Of a DNA stretch of 64,000 nucleotides, positions 25,094 through 33,225 are shown piece after piece. Positions within the stretch are counted from its first letter, which is position 1. Every line of letters starts with the position of its first letter. Origin of the DNA: Suttonella indologenes (GTDB lineage: Bacteria; Pseudomonadota; Gammaproteobacteria; Cardiobacteriales; Cardiobacteriaceae). Location of the stretch: positions 248,001 to 312,000 of the forward strand of contig NZ_UHIA01000003.1 of assembly GCF_900460215.1 (NCBI RefSeq), in the 5' to 3' direction. The translations under genes and the position numbers were made by a program. The notes below the pieces were generated by a model. That model was given only the letters and a program-made list of their open reading frames with translations, was not told the DNA's origin and did no database searches.

Positions 25094-25624
25094 TTAGTAA
25101 ATTTGAGCTTCAATAGAGGCAATTAAAGTTTCAACAAGTAATAATACATCGTTTTTCTCTCTTGAGTCTACTTCAAATACAGGGAACTGAAGTTTTTTCT
25201 TTGCTAATGACTCTAAGGCTTGCTCTTGAGATAAGTAGCCGGGCAAATCAGTATGCGTAAGCCCTACTACGATATTATCCATTTTATGCTTATGGAAATA
25301 TTCGACATAATAAGGCAATTCTTCAGGAGCTTTAGTGCTTGAAGAATCCACAAGAATAATAGCGCCCAAAGCGCCTTCTGTAACAATCCGCCATACTAAT
25401 TCAAAGCGTTCTTGTCCCGGTGTGCCGTATAAACCGATTTTAACATCCGGCGGCAATAGAATTTGACCATAATCAATGCCTACGGTAGTCAATAATTTAC
25501 TGTGCGATTTTGTATCAGTATTTTCAACATCAGTGGAAACAACTTCCTTATCGGATAAGGACTGGATAGCTGTCGTTTTACCAGCACCCATACTCCCGGC
25601 AAAAATAATTTTAAACTCTTTCAT
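25094..25624 (-). CDS. Small Ras-like GTPase (COG2229/MglA-related)
   Basis: 176 aa. P-loop GSMGAGKT at 10-17, switch II LYGTPGQERF about residue 65-75, and GLTHTDLPG where classical GTPases have NKxD, a variant seen in this bacterial family. The P-loop Gly-Ala before GKT is intact and PGQERF keeps a catalytic-type Gln. Related to MglA, the polarity switch of Myxococcus. It sits between the 330-aa protein and a Roadblock protein in one operon. Confidence 0.85.
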   Translation of the reverse strand: MKEFKIIFAGSMGAGKTTAIQSLSDKEVVSTDVENTDTKSHSKLLTTVGIDYGQILLPPDVKIGLYGTPGQERFELVWRIVTEGALGAIILVDSSSTKAPEELPYYVEYFHKHKMDNIVVGLTHTDLPGYLSQEQALESLAKKKLQFPVFEVDSREKNDVLLLVETLIASIEAQIY

Positions 25625-25653
25625 ATAAATATTTTCTACTTAAATGTGACTCA

Positions 25654-26646
25654 TTAAAGACCAAGTTTCGCACGAAAACGCTGCAATAAGCTACGTTTTT
25701 CTCGTTTTTCTGCTTCATCCATTTGTGGGCGTTGTGCAACTGTTTGTTTTACAGGATCAATTACTTCTTCAATATATCCTGATGAAATACTTGCAAAAAG
25801 AAAACGATTAATTTGCTCTAAAGGATAATTCGTCTTCTCTTGCAACATTTTAATATCAATAGGGAATGATTGTACACAAGCAGCCAAGCGCAAAGCTTCC
25901 GTACGTCCGTTGCGCCCTAAAGGCTGTGGCCAACGCAGTAAACGAAAATGCGCATTTTTATTGATATGCTCAGCGCCGTCCAGATGAGATTGCCATAAGG
26001 TTTCAAATAACCATACATCAATTCTTAATTGACGTGCTGATGCGGGGATTTCATTAGTTTTAACTTCTTTCCATTTCCACAAATCATAACCCGGAACATT
26101 CTCACGCGGATAATTGATATAGACCAAACCTTCCGCAGGCTTAATCCAAGTAGAATTATCGCCATTTATCGCATGCAAAACAATATTTTCACTGCGGCGT
26201 ATTTTTTTCAATATATCGCCATTTGCATCAGCTGACATGTGTGATGCGGTTTTATTCGGCGTTTTTGCTGTTTGAGTTTGATTAACAGTTTCTGTTTTTA
26301 CGATCGGGTCGGCAATGGTTTCACCCATTAATTTTGCCGTCCACAGTTGAGCATCTGCCTGCTCGTCTGTCCATGCTATGCTGTGAAATTGTGAGCGACC
26401 AGCCAAATTTGCTCCCTCCGCATTAGCATGCGCACATACTATCGGACATTTAATCATGCCGATATATTTTTGAATTTGGGGTGCTTCTAGAAAACCGGCA
26501 TTAATCACTACGCCATCTAAATTTTTATCATTTGCGGGCACCCACTCAAAAGTTTGCGAACCAACATTTTTTTGAATAATATTTTTGATTTTTTGTTCCG
26601 CTTCTTGAGCAAAACCCAGTAAGCAAATGCGTTTTTTGTCAGACAT
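25654..26646 (-). CDS. Unassigned 330-aa protein in the Roadblock/GTPase operon
   Basis: I do not recognise this family. The N-terminal 110 residues (RICLLGFAQEAEQ, LDGVVINAGFLEAPQ, KCPIVCAHANAEG) alternate strands and helices like a receiver or Rossmann fold. A low-complexity linker rich in T/N/K follows (about 115-150), then a second half with RLAACVQSFPIDIKMLQEKTNYPLEQINRF, which looks like a winged helix, and a basic tail EKREKRSLLQRFRAKLGL. It lies 29 bases before the GTPase gene, so an effector or scaffold of the GTPase is plausible but unproven. Confidence 0.6.
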   Translation of the reverse strand: MSDKKRICLLGFAQEAEQKIKNIIQKNVGSQTFEWVPANDKNLDGVVINAGFLEAPQIQKYIGMIKCPIVCAHANAEGANLAGRSQFHSIAWTDEQADAQLWTAKLMGETIADPIVKTETVNQTQTAKTPNKTASHMSADANGDILKKIRRSENIVLHAINGDNSTWIKPAEGLVYINYPRENVPGYDLWKWKEVKTNEIPASARQLRIDVWLFETLWQSHLDGAEHINKNAHFRLLRWPQPLGRNGRTEALRLAACVQSFPIDIKMLQEKTNYPLEQINRFLFASISSGYIEEVIDPVKQTVAQRPQMDEAEKREKRSLLQRFRAKLGL

Positions 26647-26689
26647 GATGAATTCCGTAGTGGCTTAATATCAATATAAGAACCTCCCA

Positions 26690-26707
26690 TGGATAAATGG
26701 GAGGTTC
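26690..26707 (-). promoter_or_regulatory. Intercistronic hairpin between first and second operon genes
   Basis: GAACCTCCCAT pairs with ATGGGAGGTTC with a TTATCC loop inside the 75-base gap; the annotated span covers the central part of it. No T-run follows on the minus strand, so it may stabilise or attenuate the mRNA rather than terminate it. Confidence 0.5.
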
Positions 26708-26721
26708 CAATATACAAGTTT

Positions 26722-27078
26722 TTATGAAAAATCAAGATCTTTTTCGAAGCCGCGCAATTGGTGACGAGCCATCGCCAAGTTCGCGCGCGAACGATCCAAT
26801 ACCAAATATAAGAATAATTTACTGTTACGCTCTAATGGACGAATCAAGTGATATCCTTTACCTAATGAGATAAGGATATCATCGATATCGTCATGCAATT
26901 CAAGAGAAGCGGCAACGCGACGTTTTGCGTTTAATACTTCCGTGTTACCGGCTGCAGCCAATTCCAAATCAATGCCTGAACCTTCGGTTGCCAAAGCCAG
27001 ACCACTGTCTGAATCTACTAATGCAACTGCTTTGAAACCGTCAATATCTGTCAATGAGCTTAAGTCAATTCTTGCCAT
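26722..27078 (-). CDS. Small Roadblock-like protein
   Basis: 118 aa. Starts MARIDLSSLTDIDGFKAVALVDSDSGLALATEG, a strand-turn-strand opening like Roadblock proteins, then a helix (VLNAKRRVAASLELHDDIDDILISLGK) and closing strands YHLIRPLERNSKLFLYLVLD. First gene of the four-gene operon, with GAGG ribosome-binding site. It may form a heterodimer with the 140-aa Roadblock protein. Confidence 0.65.
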   Translation of the reverse strand: MARIDLSSLTDIDGFKAVALVDSDSGLALATEGSGIDLELAAAGNTEVLNAKRRVAASLELHDDIDDILISLGKGYHLIRPLERNSKLFLYLVLDRSRANLAMARHQLRGFEKDLDFS

Positions 27079-27120
27079 AATAACCTCTGTAATAACTAAT
27101 TTGAATGTGCCTAAATGGGC

Positions 27121-27138
27121 ATTCGCTCAAAAGCGAAT
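27121..27138. promoter_or_regulatory. Inverted repeat in the divergent tsaE-Roadblock intergenic region
   Basis: ATTCGCT/AGCGAAT separated by CAAA, located 43-60 bases before the Roadblock-like start. A possible operator or leader hairpin; nothing else supports a function. Confidence 0.35.
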
Positions 27139-27252
27139 TTAATACCATGTTTTATAATTCATTATTTTTCATAATCTTACTCTTATTCCAAAAAAGCATA
27201 AAAAAATATCCCGTTTATGCGATACACTGGACGCACAGATTAAGGAAAAGCC

Positions 27253-27672
27253 ATGAATCAAATAAATGTAAATGAAATCAAAAAGTTATCAAAAATGACC
27301 GCTCAATTTATTCAAACTTATCCTCAAGCGGTTATCTACTTACGTGGCGATTTAGGCGCAGGCAAGACCACTTTTGTTCAAGAGTGGCTAAAAAACTCAG
27401 GATATCAGGATATTATAAACAGCCCAACTTACCAATTGGTCAATGAATACGTTTTACCCAATCAGAAAATTGCCATTCATGCCGATTTGTATCGTTTAAG
27501 TTCAGCAGATGAATTACTTTATCTTGATGTGGATGAATGGCAAAATCGCGCCGATTGGATTTTTATTGAATGGCCTGAAAAAGGCGGTGATTACTTACCG
27601 CCAGCTATTTTAGACATTACACTGACGTTTAACGGCAGTCAGCGTTTTTTAAATTTAAAAACTGACAAATAA
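27253..27672 (+). CDS. tsaE: tRNA threonylcarbamoyladenosine biosynthesis ATPase TsaE
   Basis: 139 aa. P-loop GDLGAGKT at 32-39, SPTYQLVNEY, DLYRL and FIEWPEKG are TsaE signatures. TsaE works with TsaB and TsaD to make t6A37 in ANN-decoding tRNAs. It converges with amiC, the common tsaE-ami pairing, but here amiC is on the opposite strand. It ends in the terminator. Confidence 0.92.
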   Translation: MNQINVNEIKKLSKMTAQFIQTYPQAVIYLRGDLGAGKTTFVQEWLKNSGYQDIINSPTYQLVNEYVLPNQKIAIHADLYRLSSADELLYLDVDEWQNRADWIFIEWPEKGGDYLPPAILDITLTFNGSQRFLNLKTDK

Positions 27673-27683
27673 TGTCAGTTTTT
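27661..27683 (+). terminator. Terminator overlapping the tsaE stop
   Basis: ACTGACA pairs with TGTCAGT around AATAA, followed by TTTTT; the stem contains the tsaE stop codon. Confidence 0.7.
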
Positions 27684-27710
27684 TGCAAGTAAAATAAATG
27701 ATATTCATTA

Positions 27711-29102
27711 TCATCTAGCCAAAAGCATGTGCTGCGGCAGATGCTCGCGGAAATAGGCATCGATACTGCCGGCAATCGCACGCGCTAATTTTTCTTGATA
27801 GGCCTGCGATGCTAATAATTTGGCATCGCTCAAATTAGAGATAAAGGCGGTTTCCACTAGCATGGAAGGTATTTCCGGCGAGCGCAAAACGGTGAAATTC
27901 GCCCGTTCTACATGTCTTTTATGTACTTTCCCGATTTTGCCCAACTCCGATATGGTTTTGCTTGCCAGAATATTGCTGGATTCCAAAGTCGCTTCCTGCT
28001 GAATGTTCAATAAAGCAGCCTGTATATCGTCATCATATTTCTCTACATCAACACCCCATTTTAAATCTACTGCGTTTTCAGAATTGGCAAGATAGCGTGC
28101 CAGCTGCGAGGTGGCACCGGTAGTGGATAAGATATACACCGAGGAACCGCTAGGCTCGCTTCTTTCGACGGCATCGGCATGAATAGATACGAATAAATCT
28201 CCTTTGGCTCGCCGACAAATATTTGTTCGCTCACGTAGCGGGATAAAAATATCATTGTTACGCGTCATAACCACCCTATAACCCGGCATGGTATCCAATT
28301 GTCTTTGCAAGCGTTTAGAAATTGCTAATACCAAATCTTTTTCACGCAGATTCAATGTTTGATTAATGGCACCGGGATCTTTTCCACCATGCCCTGCATC
28401 GATACAAACAACAATATCGCGCTTATTAATCAAAGGCGGGGTACTGACTTCCACTTTTCTTTGTACCAAACCATTACTGGTAACTTCCCGCTCAATGGTC
28501 ACGGTCGTTTGCGCAGGAGCGGCAATCGTTGCGGGGGGCAAAGCAGCAGCGACAGCATTGTGCTGAGCGTTGTGATTAGGAGCAACTCTTGCAATGGGAT
28601 TTTGATTGGCTTGGGTGTTTGCAGTCGCACTACTACCTTGATCTTCCAAAGCCGCGCCTGAAAAAATCACATTCGGCATGCTTTCATCGATAGAAGTGAG
28701 GGTTAATGCAGGATTGCTCTCAAAATCATACACATCCACCACAATACGATTACCGTCCTGCCGATCGGGCGGCAGGGTATAAATATTTGCTTTGGCAGTG
28801 GCGATTAAATCGATGACGACGCGCAAGGTATTCGGATCGCGCATTCCCGAACGCACGCCGGCAACCGCACCCTCATTGACGACTAATCCCGCCCGCCCGC
28901 TGCGATGAACGTTTTTAAAATCCAATACGATGCGCGGCGGATTCGCCAAACTGAATTGCTGAAAAGGGATGGCCGCATCGGTATCCAAAACCAGCTGCAC
29001 TTTCTGCGGCATGCGGTTATAGCGGATGTTAGAGACAGTCGCCGCCTGCACAATGCTTGCACAACACAGCAACACGAGAAGAAGGGGTTTTTTCCAATAC
29101 AT
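27711..29102 (-). CDS. amiC: N-acetylmuramoyl-L-alanine amidase AmiC type
   Basis: 463 aa. Signal peptide (MYWKKPLLLVLLCCASIVQA), AMIN domain about 22-125 (septal targeting), Ala/Gln-rich linker, then Amidase_3 from about 230. Zinc site: DAGHGGKDPGA (His), IREKDLVLAISKRL region (Glu), SIHAD and EIPSMLVETAFISN near the end (catalytic Glu). Cleaves septal peptidoglycan during cell separation. No LysM repeats are evident. Confidence 0.93.
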   Translation of the reverse strand: MYWKKPLLLVLLCCASIVQAATVSNIRYNRMPQKVQLVLDTDAAIPFQQFSLANPPRIVLDFKNVHRSGRAGLVVNEGAVAGVRSGMRDPNTLRVVIDLIATAKANIYTLPPDRQDGNRIVVDVYDFESNPALTLTSIDESMPNVIFSGAALEDQGSSATANTQANQNPIARVAPNHNAQHNAVAAALPPATIAAPAQTTVTIEREVTSNGLVQRKVEVSTPPLINKRDIVVCIDAGHGGKDPGAINQTLNLREKDLVLAISKRLQRQLDTMPGYRVVMTRNNDIFIPLRERTNICRRAKGDLFVSIHADAVERSEPSGSSVYILSTTGATSQLARYLANSENAVDLKWGVDVEKYDDDIQAALLNIQQEATLESSNILASKTISELGKIGKVHKRHVERANFTVLRSPEIPSMLVETAFISNLSDAKLLASQAYQEKLARAIAGSIDAYFREHLPQHMLLAR

Positions 29103-29163
29103 GAAAGATAAGCCTCAGCGCAAAATGAACCGAGATTATCGCTTATTCTGAGCAGAAAAAAAA

Positions 29164-29183
29164 CCGCTGAAGCGATTCAGCGG
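29164..29183. terminator. Terminator after tRNA-Leu
   Basis: CCGCTGAA pairs with TTCAGCGG around GCGA; minus-strand T-run follows (plus-strand A-run before). It could also serve as a barrier to plus-strand transcription. Confidence 0.8.
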
Positions 29184-29194
29184 TTTTCGTATTC

Positions 29195-29281
29195 TGGTGC
29201 CCAGGGCCGGACTCGAACCGGCACGGTATTTCTACCGAGGGATTTTAAGTCCCTTGCGTCTACCAATTTCGCCACCAGGGC
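29195..29281 (-). tRNA. tRNA-Leu (anticodon UAA)
   Basis: 87 nt on the minus strand, starting GCCCTGGTGGCGAAATTGGT and ending in an encoded CCA. The anticodon loop reads ACTTAAAAT with TAA; the long variable arm (TCGGTAGAAATACCG) is typical for leucine; T arm GCCGGTTCGAGTCCGGC. The acceptor stem has a U5-U68 mismatch as read here (5' GCCCUGG against 3' CGGGUCC). Confidence 0.93.
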
Positions 29282-29346
29282 CAAGAGGCGGCAATTATAT
29301 ACCTTGCCTAAAAGAGGTCAAGCCTTTTCTTGGAATTTCCGCTTAT

Positions 29347-30249
29347 TTATTGTCGTATCAATAAATTTTTCTGCGCATTCCACAAGCGGTGGCTATCGCG
29401 AAAATCATCGCCCAATTGTGCCAACAAGCGCTCGGCGGCAGCAAATTGCTGAGGACTGAATATCGCCTGCGGCTGACGCAAGACCGCTTCCAAGCTGTGC
29501 AATAATTGCTTATCCGCCTGCGGTTCAATCATATTGATGCTATGCTCCGCTGCCCGCAGTTTTAGCAATTGCAGTAATCCTTCCGCCTGCCTGTGCGCAG
29601 CACCTGAAATGCCCTGCTGTTCCGCCAAGGCTTTTAAAGCGGCGATTTCCTGCTGCATTGCCTGTTGCTCTGCAGCATAAGGTTCGGGGGCATTGGCAAC
29701 TTTATCAAAGACTTTCAACACGCCCCATAAACCGGATACCGCCTGAGCAATTTTGCGCTCCGTTTGACTGCCCTGCGCCAATTCTTTTTGCGCCGCATTG
29801 ACTAAATCTTCGATTTGCGCGGCGTTTGCCTGAGTAATATCCGATATGCCCTGCTTGGCCTGCCATTCTTGATACACATGACCGCCGCGGCGTAAATATT
29901 GCGCGGCTTCTGCCAATTGCTGCCCATGATTTCCGCTTGCGCGGTTGATTTGCGCCTGCAAATTCTGCAAATAATCCGCCGCCTGATTGACCTGCCCTTG
30001 GCGCAGATTATCGGCAAATCCCGTCAAGGTTTGCAGCGCCTCATTCACTTCTGTCTGCAAGGCTTGACTTTGCTGCGGCGAAATCGTCGCCGCCGGCTTA
30101 CCCTCTTGCCGGGCGATTTCCTGCTGCGCACCGTTATAAGCGGCGATTAAGACATCCAGCGCGCGCGCCAATTCCTGCGTATCCGTCTGCTGCTGTGCAT
30201 AAGCGGCACTGCAAAATCCGCAGGCAAGCATTAACCATAAACCTTTCAT
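29347..30249 (-). CDS. Secreted coiled-coil hypothetical protein
   Basis: 300 aa. Signal peptide MKGLWLMLACGFCSAAYAQ, then an Ala/Gln/Leu-rich helical protein with heptad-like stretches (ELARALDVLIAAYNGAQQEIARQ). No motif of known function. It overlaps the next gene upstream by four bases and is third in an operon with a TPR-like protein and a DUF2333 protein. A periplasmic structural or envelope role is only a guess. Confidence 0.7.
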   Translation of the reverse strand: MKGLWLMLACGFCSAAYAQQQTDTQELARALDVLIAAYNGAQQEIARQEGKPAATISPQQSQALQTEVNEALQTLTGFADNLRQGQVNQAADYLQNLQAQINRASGNHGQQLAEAAQYLRRGGHVYQEWQAKQGISDITQANAAQIEDLVNAAQKELAQGSQTERKIAQAVSGLWGVLKVFDKVANAPEPYAAEQQAMQQEIAALKALAEQQGISGAAHRQAEGLLQLLKLRAAEHSINMIEPQADKQLLHSLEAVLRQPQAIFSPQQFAAAERLLAQLGDDFRDSHRLWNAQKNLLIRQ

Positions 30250-30701
30250 TGTGCCTCCAAACGCGATTGCAGTTGTTGAATTAAAGCGACATCTTTATGC
30301 TCGGCATATTGCTGCGCCAAACGCTGCAATAATTGCAGGGCATCCGCATCTTGTCCGAAATCGCGCTGCATAATTTCCGCTGCCAATACATAATTTTTCA
30401 CCACATCGTCGTGCTGCGCATGGAGGTGGCTAAAGCCGTTGAGCAGGCGCAAAGCTTCATCGGATTGACGTTCTTCGGCGGCATAATGCGCCAGCGGATA
30501 AATCCAGTCGCCGTCCAAATCCGTGACTTCAATCTGCCCTGCCCTGCTGGCGCGCTGATATTCGTCAAAAGCGCGGGCAACCGCCAAATCCGCCAATGCC
30601 TCCGCAATCCGCTGACGCGCGGCACGCATTTGCGCACCCTGCGCTTCAATATCGGCAAACTGAGGCGCGACGCCGTTTTTATGTTGATCAAATACCGACA
30701 T
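30246..30701 (-). CDS. Hypothetical alpha-helical (TPR-like) protein
   Basis: 151 aa. The second half has tetratricopeptide-like spacing of Ala, Leu and Tyr (YPLAHYAAEERQSDEALRLLNGF, and DADALQLLQRLAQQYAEH), but no complete repeat is clear. No signal peptide, so cytoplasmic. It lies between the DUF2333 gene (two-base gap) and the secreted protein (overlap). Confidence 0.65.
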   Translation of the reverse strand: MSVFDQHKNGVAPQFADIEAQGAQMRAARQRIAEALADLAVARAFDEYQRASRAGQIEVTDLDGDWIYPLAHYAAEERQSDEALRLLNGFSHLHAQHDDVVKNYVLAAEIMQRDFGQDADALQLLQRLAQQYAEHKDVALIQQLQSRLEAQ

Positions 30702-30703
30702 AC

Positions 30704-31753
30704 TTATCCCGCCCGCAGCAAAGCTTGAATATCAATCAAAGCGGCGTTCACACGCGAGATATACGATGCCATGACCAATGAATGATTGGCGGTAAAGCCG
30801 AAACCGCGCCCATTTAAAATGATCGGACTCCAAACCGGTTTTTGCGCTTTCTCCAATTCGGCAATGATTTGATCCAAAGAAGCCAAAGCGGTTTTCTGCT
30901 CCAGTGTCACGGCAAAATCATGACGGATGGCGCGCAATTGATGCAGCAGCGCCCATGTGTAGCCGCGCGCAAAATAGAAATTGTTATCCACCTTCAAGCG
31001 CGGCGTTCGCTCTTGACGCACCGCCACCGTATTCGGCTTGGCGATTGCCTCGCCTGCGGCGCTTTGCGCGACCACCGCATCGCCCACGCTTGCCGACAAA
31101 CGCTGGGCAATATCACCCAAATTACGCGATATCAAGCCGAAATAATTTGCCAAATTATCCGCACGGGCAAAGAATTGGGCATTATTCGGATTGCCGTCGC
31201 TCAACTCCACCGCATATTGGATTAATTTCTGCCGCGCTTTTTCATACTCGTCTTCGGCACTGGGGAACATCCATTTGTCAAAATCGATATTCAGCGCGCC
31301 ATTAGCCTGCGCCAACATTTCCGGCTGCGTCGACTGCGATTGCGAGCGGCTAAATTCGTCCTTCAACATCAAACTGGTTTGGCGCATCAGCGTCAGCACA
31401 CCGGCTTCCCATTGCGGGATATTATCCATCAGCACGCCCGGCGGCATCACATCGTTTTTCAAAAATCCGCCCGGTTTGTTCAGCATAATATCTAAAGTTT
31501 TGATACTGGTGCCGACCAAATAAGAACCCACCACCGGTTTAGCATCCGCCGGAATGTAAGCCGTCGCCGCCTCTTCGACCGAAAATTCGCTAGGCTCACG
31601 GCTCCACCAAAACATCAGTACCAATATCAACGCCAAGAGCGTACCCAACAGCAAAGCAATCCGCCACAGCCAATTATGCGCTTTCCATGCCGCGGGTGTG
31701 TACATATGCGCCACACGCTTTGCACCGTCAATCGATTGTTCTTTCAAAGACAT
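30704..31753 (-). CDS. DUF2333 family membrane-anchored protein
   Basis: 349 aa. One N-terminal membrane segment (WLWRIALLLGTLLALILVLMFWW, about 29-51), then a large periplasmic domain with VVGSYLVGTSIKTLDIMLNKPGGFLKNDVMPPG, the DUF2333 hallmark. Known members have no assigned function. It leads the three-gene operon and starts nine bases after the A-type carrier gene. Confidence 0.8.
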   Translation of the reverse strand: MSLKEQSIDGAKRVAHMYTPAAWKAHNWLWRIALLLGTLLALILVLMFWWSREPSEFSVEEAATAYIPADAKPVVGSYLVGTSIKTLDIMLNKPGGFLKNDVMPPGVLMDNIPQWEAGVLTLMRQTSLMLKDEFSRSQSQSTQPEMLAQANGALNIDFDKWMFPSAEDEYEKARQKLIQYAVELSDGNPNNAQFFARADNLANYFGLISRNLGDIAQRLSASVGDAVVAQSAAGEAIAKPNTVAVRQERTPRLKVDNNFYFARGYTWALLHQLRAIRHDFAVTLEQKTALASLDQIIAELEKAQKPVWSPIILNGRGFGFTANHSLVMASYISRVNAALIDIQALLRAG

Positions 31754-31762
31754 AATATTTCC

Positions 31763-32083
31763 TTATATGCTAAAACTCGTACCGCAGCCGCAAGTGCTCT
31801 GCGCCTGCGGATTATCGAAACTAAAACTTTCGTTCAAACCGTTTTTTTTCACATCAATCTGTAAATTCTGCAACAGCGGCAAATCCGCCTCCGCCACCGC
31901 CACCTGAAATTCGGGATAAGCGAACACCACATCCTTTTCCGCCAAGCCCTCAATCACTTCGATATCATAGCCATAGCCAGAACAGCCGGAACGCTTCACC
32001 GCCACACGCACGCCAATCGCGCCCGCCTGCTTCGCCACAAAGCGGCGCACGCGCTGCTGCGCTGCCTCACTCAAATAAATCAT
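31763..32083 (-). CDS. A-type iron-sulfur carrier (IscA/SufA/ErpA family)
   Basis: 106 aa. The three conserved cysteines are in KRSGCSGYGYDIE and STCGCGTSF (CGCG pair). It carries Fe-S clusters to apo-proteins. It overlaps the desulfurase gene by four bases, showing translational coupling. Which A-type subfamily it belongs to is not decided here. Confidence 0.88.
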   Translation of the reverse strand: MIYLSEAAQQRVRRFVAKQAGAIGVRVAVKRSGCSGYGYDIEVIEGLAEKDVVFAYPEFQVAVAEADLPLLQNLQIDVKKNGLNESFSFDNPQAQSTCGCGTSFSI

Positions 32084-33225
32084 CTCAACTCCTGCAAAAA
32101 TTGCACCAAACGCTCGATTTCCGCCGCCTGCGTCAAATGCGAAAGACTAATACGGATTGAACGATTCGCTGCCGCCTGCAAACCCATTGCCTGCAAAACA
32201 TGCGAACCCTCATCTGCTGCCGATTGACAAGCCGAACCTGCCGACAATGCCAATTTCGCCGCATTTGCCGCCGCCAAGACTTCCGCCGCAGGACGCGCCG
32301 TATCAATGCTCAAAATATGCGGCAACGCACCGCCCTTTTCAAGAGCAAAATCCCAATCGCGATTACCATTATGTTGCATAACAGCAGGCAGAGCGGCTAA
32401 TAATTTTTCGGCATAAGCACGCACAAGCGCGCTGCGCGAAGGCAATTCCTGCGCCGACAACTGCACCGCCTGCGCAAAAGCGGCAATCAAAGGCAAGGGC
32501 AAAGTGCCGGAACGTCTCGAACGTTCCTGACCGCCGCCATGCAATTGCGCCGCCAGACGCATTTTCGGCATACGCCGCACATACAAAGCCCCGATTCCCT
32601 GCGGCGCATAGACTTTATGTCCCGAAAAACTCACCGCATCCGCATCCCAAGCCCGCACATCGACCGCCATTTTGCCCAAAGCCTGCGCCGCATCGACATG
32701 CAATTTCGCCCCATAACGATGCGCCAATTGCGCAATCGCCGCCAAAGGCTGCACCACACCGGTTTCATTATTGACCGCCATCACGCTGACCAATGTCGTC
32801 GGCTTGGCTTGCAATGCCTGTTCCAGCAATGCCAAATCCAGCAAACCGCTTGTTTGAACGGGCAGAAATTCCACCGCCACACCCGCTGCCGCCAATGCAC
32901 CGGCAGTATCAATCACAGCTTTATGCTCGCTTTGCAGGCTAATCAGGCGCGGATTTTTCGCCCCCTGATACAGACAGGCGCCTTTTAAAGCCAAATTATC
33001 CGCCTCCGTCGCGCCGCTGGTAAACACAATTTCCGCCGCCTGCGCGCCGATTGCCTGTGCAAATTCCTGCCGCGACTGCTCGACAATCCGCTTCGCCGCC
33101 AAACCCAAATCATGCGCCGCACCGCTGTTGGCAAAATAACGCTGCGCACACTCTTGAAATCTCGCCAAAACGCGCGCATCCGGCGGCGTGCTGGCACTGT
33201 AATCAAAATACGCCCAATCAGTCAT
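32080..33225 (-). CDS. Cysteine desulfurase (NifS/IscS family)
   Basis: 381 aa from MTDWAYFDYSAST at 33225. PLP lysine in SFSGHKVYAPQGIG; catalytic cysteine in LSAGSACQSAADEGSHVL. Mobilises sulfur from cysteine. It is shorter than E. coli IscS (404 aa). It overlaps cysE by eight bases upstream and the A-type carrier downstream. IscR and IscU genes, normal partners in this position, are absent. Confidence 0.9.
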   Translation of the reverse strand: MTDWAYFDYSASTPPDARVLARFQECAQRYFANSGAAHDLGLAAKRIVEQSRQEFAQAIGAQAAEIVFTSGATEADNLALKGACLYQGAKNPRLISLQSEHKAVIDTAGALAAAGVAVEFLPVQTSGLLDLALLEQALQAKPTTLVSVMAVNNETGVVQPLAAIAQLAHRYGAKLHVDAAQALGKMAVDVRAWDADAVSFSGHKVYAPQGIGALYVRRMPKMRLAAQLHGGGQERSRRSGTLPLPLIAAFAQAVQLSAQELPSRSALVRAYAEKLLAALPAVMQHNGNRDWDFALEKGGALPHILSIDTARPAAEVLAAANAAKLALSAGSACQSAADEGSHVLQAMGLQAAANRSIRISLSHLTQAAEIERLVQFLQELR

